NCBI RefSeq assembly: GCF_030019515.1
Contig: NZ_JASEEQ010000017.1
Location: 1 to 64,000, forward strand
Origin: Nocardioides sp.
Lineage (GTDB): Bacteria; Actinomycetota; Actinomycetes; Propionibacteriales; Nocardioidaceae
DNA: 64,000 nucleotides
Direction of reading: 5' to 3'
Shown here: piece after piece, positions 63,161 to 64,000 of the stretch
Layout: every line of letters begins with the position of its first letter
Position numbering within the stretch: the first letter of the stretch is position 1
Position numbers and translations under genes: made by a program
The notes under the pieces: generated by a model
Databases searched by the model: none
Told to the model about the DNA's origin: nothing
The model's input: only the letters and a program-made list of their open reading frames with translations

Positions 63161-64000
63161 ATGGCAGGCACCGAGCTCGCCCGGCCGGTCCCGGGTACGA
63201 CGCCGCACCGGCACCAGGTGGTCGTCATCGGGTCGGGGTTCGGGGGGCTGTTCGGCACCAAGGCGCTGCGCCGGGCCGACGTGGACGTGACGATGGTCGC
63301 CAAGACCACCCACCACCTGTTCCAGCCGCTGCTCTACCAGGTCGCCACCGGCATCCTCAGCCAGGGGGAGATCGCGCCGCCGACCCGGGAGGTCCTCAGC
63401 GGCCAGCGGAACGCCACCGTGCTGCTGGGCGAGGTGACCGAGATCGACCTCGCCGCCCGGACCGTGACCTCGCAGGTCCTGGGCCGGCCGACGGTGACGC
63501 CGTACGACTCCCTGGTCGTGGCCGCGGGCGCCGGCCAGTCCTACTTCGGCAACGACCAGTTCGCCGAGTACGCGCCCGGCATGAAGAGCATCGACGACGC
63601 GCTGGAGCTGCGCGGCCGGATCTTCGGCGCCTTCGAGATGGCCGAGCTCGGCGCGGCGCGCGGTGACCACATCGACCACCTGCTCACCTTCGTCGTGGTC
63701 GGCGCCGGCCCGACCGGCGTGGAGATGGCCGGCCAGATCGCCGAGCTCGCGCACCGCACGCTGCGCAAGGACTTCCGCTACATCAACACCCGCACCGCCC
63801 GGGTGATCCTCGTCGACGCCGCCCCGCAGGTGCTCCCGCCGTTCGGCGCGAAGCTCGGGGCGAAGACCAAGACCGAGCTGGAGCGGCTCGGCGTCGAGGT
63901 GGTGCTCGGCGCGATGGTCACCGACGTCGACGAGCGCGGCATCGAGATGAAGTTCAAGGACGGCCGGGTCGAGCGGGTCGACACCGTCACCAAGATCTGG
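63161..64000 (+). CDS. ndh: Type II NADH dehydrogenase, N-terminal part
   Basis: 280 codons to the window edge. The FAD-binding Rossmann motif VVVIGSGFGGL is at about 20-30; HHLFQPLLYQVATG near 51-64 is the NDH-2 signature; VVAAGAGQSYFG and the second, NADH-binding motif FVVVGAGPTGVEMAGQIAEL follow. It transfers electrons from NADH to quinone without proton pumping at the membrane. GAGAGG at 63150-63155 precedes ATG 63161. It is divergent from the RsbW-like gene with about 280 bp between, in which no further gene is visible. Confidence 0.93.
   Translation, partial: MAGTELARPVPGTTPHRHQVVVIGSGFGGLFGTKALRRADVDVTMVAKTTHHLFQPLLYQVATGILSQGEIAPPTREVLSGQRNATVLLGEVTEIDLAARTVTSQVLGRPTVTPYDSLVVAAGAGQSYFGNDQFAEYAPGMKSIDDALELRGRIFGAFEMAELGAARGDHIDHLLTFVVVGAGPTGVEMAGQIAELAHRTLRKDFRYINTRTARVILVDAAPQVLPPFGAKLGAKTKTELERLGVEVVLGAMVTDVDERGIEMKFKDGRVERVDTVTKIW

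Overview
The window is about 70-75 % GC, gene-dense, uses GTG starts freely and carries an actinobacterial gene set: PurS/PurQ/PurL, DUF3073 beside purM, valine/leucine dehydrogenase, DUF222/HNH and AbiEi/DUF559 proteins. I read it as chromosomal DNA of a Nocardioides-like actinobacterium (Nocardioidaceae). No prophage, transposase, CRISPR array or replication origin is visible.

Layout. 1-3 kb: the 5' end of a DUF222/HNH gene, two coupled unrecognised exported proteins and a broken GNAT gene. 3-36 kb: de novo purine synthesis is spread along the plus strand as purA, purD, purB, purC, purS-purQ, purL and purF-purM. Housekeeping and regulatory genes sit between them: a lipid kinase, a small catalase-like peroxidase, an acyl-CoA ligase, a DUF1906 peptidoglycan-type enzyme, two MFS exporters each divergent from or next to its likely regulator (TetR, ArsR), a WYL regulator, an M20 peptidase, an orphan chemoreceptor and two tandem paralogous GAF-GAF histidine kinases. 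36-42 kb: DUF3073, branched-chain amino-acid dehydrogenase, a beta-propeller protein and a 1077-residue PAS-PAS-GAF hybrid kinase with two receivers and an Hpt domain. 42-50 kb: large exported proteins (DUF6351 and a 1219-residue BNR-type propeller) around an AbiEi/DUF559 gene bracketed by a 124-bp direct repeat.

50-53 kb: the cysteine locus cysK-cysE, preceded by two tandem short ORFs that share a Cys-containing peptide motif and look like a duplicated leader-peptide attenuator. 53-59.6 kb: what reads as a nitric-oxide defence module. It has a Cys-bearing HTH regulator, a DsbA-like protein, a 7Fe ferredoxin, a hemerythrin-type protein, a quinol-type NO reductase, an unrecognised membrane protein with a four-Cys motif, a slipin and a small membrane protein, transcribed from a divergent AT-rich promoter with a direct-repeat operator. 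59.6-64 kb: glutaryl-CoA-dehydrogenase-like enzyme, tRNA-Phe, tRNA-Glu and tRNA-Asp, a small zincin, an RsbW-like ATPase protein and the 5' part of a type II NADH dehydrogenase.

Two dispersed palindromic repeat families are the most unusual non-coding structure. One is an exact 51-nt element, GCGGTG-N6-CAACCG-N15-CGGTTG-N6-CACCGC, in six copies. The other consists of GTTTC...GAAAC palindromes of about 26 bp, usually paired with a 34-nt hairpin core, found around purL and at two convergent gene junctions.
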